Of a stretch of DNA of 24,662 nt, positions 23,115 to 24,662 are shown in pieces. The stretch's first letter is position 1; each line of letters starts with the position of its first letter. Origin of the DNA: an uncultured Eubacteriales bacterium (GTDB lineage: Bacteria; Bacillota; Clostridia; Oscillospirales; Acutalibacteraceae); NCBI GenBank assembly GCA_934444365.1, contig CAKSCM010000021.1:1-24662 (forward strand), in the 5' to 3' direction. The notes under the pieces are model-generated. The model did not search any database and had not been told where the DNA came from. It worked only from the letters and a program-made list of their open reading frames with translations. The position numbers and the translations under genes were made by a program.

Positions 23115-24254
23115 TTGGTGGATAATTTAAGATTTTCGGCGCCCTGTCTTTTCGGACTCGAGGGGCCGTTGGCGGATGAAATAAAAAAGATCGGTGCGAC
23201 CGACGTTGAGGCGTCGGACGGACGGGTAATGTTTTCGGGCGATATGCCGATTCTGGCTCGTGCGAATTTGTGGTTGAGAACTGCCGAACGGGTCGGCATA
23301 GTTATGGGCGGTTTTAAGGCCGACAGCTTTGACGCGCTTTACGAAGGGGTTCGCGCCCTCCCGTGGGAACGGTTCATCGGTAAAAACGACACCTTTCCGG
23401 TAAGCGGCTGGTCGCTGAAATCAAGGCTGTTCAGTATTCCGGACTGCCAATCGATAATAAAAAAAGCCGTGGTTGACCGACTTTCATCAAAATACGGGAT
23501 CTTACGCTTTGAGGAAAGCGGACCGGTTCACGCGATTAAATTTTCCATAATGAAGGACGAAGCGGTTTTTACAATCGACACCTCGGGCGAAGGTCTGCAC
23601 AAGCGCGGATACCGCCAGAATTCGAACGACGCTCCGCTTAAAGAAACGCTGGCAGCCGGAATGGTCGCCCTTTCGAGGCCGTATTCCGACAGCACGATAT
23701 ACGATCCGTTTTGCGGTTCGGGGACCATTGCCATAGAGGCGGCCCTTGCCCTTTCAAATACGGCGCCCGGACTAAAAAGGGCGTTTTCTGCCGAAAAATG
23801 GGAGGTAATAGACAGAGAAATCTGGAAAAACGAGCGGACAAGAGCGCTTGATATGATTGATAATAATGCGACATTCAGGGTTTATGCGTCGGATATAGAC
23901 GAAAAATGCTGCGAATTGACAAGGAAAAACGCGTCGTATGCGTCGGTCGGATCGCGCATATCGGTTGAAAGAGCGGATATATCGGATTTCGTCCTTCGTT
24001 CACAGCGGGCCATTGTAATAACCAATCCGCCCTACGGCGAGCGGATGCTCGACATAAAACGGGCGAGAGAGATATACAAAACAGCGTCGGAGGTCTTCCC
24101 TGCCGGTTACGGGCTGAAGTACAACATAATCAGCTCGGACGACGAGTTTGAACGCTTTTTCGGCAGACGGGCCGACCGGAAAAGAAAGCTGTACAACGGA
24201 ATGCTCCGCTGCCAGCTTTACATGTATTTTAAAGGTCCGTCGGACGGGAAATAA
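23115..24254 (+). CDS. rlmL: THUMP-domain class I rRNA N2-guanine methyltransferase (RlmL/YpsC family)
   Basis: The protein probably methylates a guanine in 23S rRNA (m2G2445 in E. coli numbering) using S-adenosylmethionine. Its 379 residues match the single-module YpsC-type proteins of Firmicutes rather than the fused E. coli RlmL. The N-terminal THUMP region spans about 50-160, the SAM-binding loop is YDPFCGSGTIAIEAAL (D196 region), and the catalytic NPPYGER motif starts at N304. The start is TTG 23115 or GTG 23118, served by AGGT at 23105-23108 or the more distant AAAGGA. No ATG gives a better fit. It stands apart from its neighbours by 123 bases containing parS. Confidence 0.88.
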   Translation: MVDNLRFSAPCLFGLEGPLADEIKKIGATDVEASDGRVMFSGDMPILARANLWLRTAERVGIVMGGFKADSFDALYEGVRALPWERFIGKNDTFPVSGWSLKSRLFSIPDCQSIIKKAVVDRLSSKYGILRFEESGPVHAIKFSIMKDEAVFTIDTSGEGLHKRGYRQNSNDAPLKETLAAGMVALSRPYSDSTIYDPFCGSGTIAIEAALALSNTAPGLKRAFSAEKWEVIDREIWKNERTRALDMIDNNATFRVYASDIDEKCCELTRKNASYASVGSRISVERADISDFVLRSQRAIVITNPPYGERMLDIKRAREIYKTASEVFPAGYGLKYNIISSDDEFERFFGRRADRKRKLYNGMLRCQLYMYFKGPSDGK

Positions 24255-24418
24255 TCTTTAAGCGTGTTGAGGTTAAGTATAACGGTGTTAAAGTGCTGTT
24301 TTCTTAAAACAAAAATTTCGACGTTTTACTAAATTTGACCGGCGGGCCGACTCATCCGGCGCAACATAAATTGCCGTTTTATTAGGACGGAAGGTTTACG
24401 CCATTGACCGCTTTGTGC
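24255..24418. other. 3' flank of rlmL
   Basis: AT-rich sequence with no gene or clear terminator recognised. It runs into the four-way-junction repeat. Confidence 0.3.
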
Positions 24419-24564
24419 GGGAGGCGTCTTTGCCTTTAGGGCAAAGCCACCGATGAGCCGCACCGACGAAACCTGAACAAACAAATAAATAGATAGATAA
24501 ATAAACAAATAGATAAAATCCCCGTCGGTGCGGCTTATCGGTGCCAGCTTCGCTGGCGCCTCCC
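24419..24564. repeat. Four-way-junction palindromic repeat, copy 2 (inverted)
   Basis: The ends are GGGAGGC (24419-24425) and GCCTCCC (24558-24564). Inside, contiguous with no unpaired base between arms, are a 9-bp hairpin with one mismatch (24426-24434 with 24440-24448, core CTTTGCC/GGCAAAG), a 20-bp inverted repeat broken only by one G-T pair (24449-24468 with 24523-24542), and a hairpin GCCAGC-TTC-GCTGGC (24543-24557). The 54-base central loop is a run of AAAT/AAAC/AGAT tetranucleotides. The arms correspond, in reverse order, to copy 1 at 1161-1280. Confidence 0.75.
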
Positions 24565-24570
24565 TTAAAT

Positions 24571-24662
24571 ATTCCGGCAAGCCTCATTCCGGCAAGCCTC
24601 ATTCCGGCAAGCCTCATTCCGGCAAGCCTCATTCCGGCAAGCCTCATTCCGGCAAGCCTCAT
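24571..24662. repeat. 15-bp tandem repeat running off the right edge
   Basis: ATTCCGGCAAGCCTC is repeated six times without a mismatch (24571-24660) and continues past the window end. It begins six bases after the four-way-junction repeat. The minus strand reads MRLAG repeatedly, but no start signal or family supports a gene. Confidence 0.9.

Noticed and set aside
24396..24662. Minus-strand protein with MRLAG repeats
   Set aside because: It is produced by the 15-bp tandem repeat and runs into the junction element; no homology or start signal.

Overview
The window is the replication-origin neighbourhood of a low-to-moderate GC Firmicute chromosome. The gene order dnaA-dnaN-S4 protein-recF-remB-like-gyrB-gyrA is the classical origin block of Bacillota, and the protein sequences look like those of gut Clostridia (Oscillospirales/Ruminococcaceae-like). 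That placement is inference from gene order and sequence feel, because no rRNA gene is present. No tRNA, rRNA, CRISPR array, prophage or transposase gene was found.

Layout: positions 1-700 hold hpf (ribosome hibernation, minus strand). A 1.1 kb non-coding stretch with several hairpins and one copy of a four-way-junction repeat follows. Next are nagA (minus) and, divergently, rsuA (plus). From 4.1 to 14.7 kb runs the plus-strand origin block: dnaA, oriC in the dnaA-dnaN gap, dnaN, a small S4-domain gene, recF overlapping an unusually long remB-like gene, gyrB, a zinc-ribbon/YcxB-like membrane protein, and gyrA with an acidic tail. A strong bidirectional terminator closes gyrA. From 15.5 to 21 kb, four genes run back toward the origin on the minus strand: parA, parB, serS and metG. 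The last part is plus strand again: a BaiN/HI0933-type flavoprotein with a long basic N-terminal extension and an RlmL/YpsC-type rRNA methyltransferase. Two identical parS-like sites flank the flavoprotein gene.

How the genes work together: DnaA opens oriC between dnaA and dnaN, where a cluster of TTCAACA-type boxes ends in a DnaA-trio and an AT-rich stretch. The clamp (DnaN), RecF and gyrase (GyrAB) act at the new forks. ParA/ParB with the nearby parS sites segregate the origins. HPF, RsuA and RlmL act on ribosomes, MetG and SerS charge tRNA, and NagA feeds amino sugars into metabolism.

The least explained material is non-coding. There is a repeat family that folds into a four-way junction with no unpaired bases at the junction (1161-1280, and inverted at 24419-24564). 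A tandem hairpin repeat array abuts the metG stop codon, and an isolated copy abuts the serS stop codon in the same way. A 15-bp tandem repeat runs off the right edge. Among proteins, the remB-like gene with a 75-residue insertion and the zinc-ribbon/YcxB protein between gyrB and gyrA are the most unusual.
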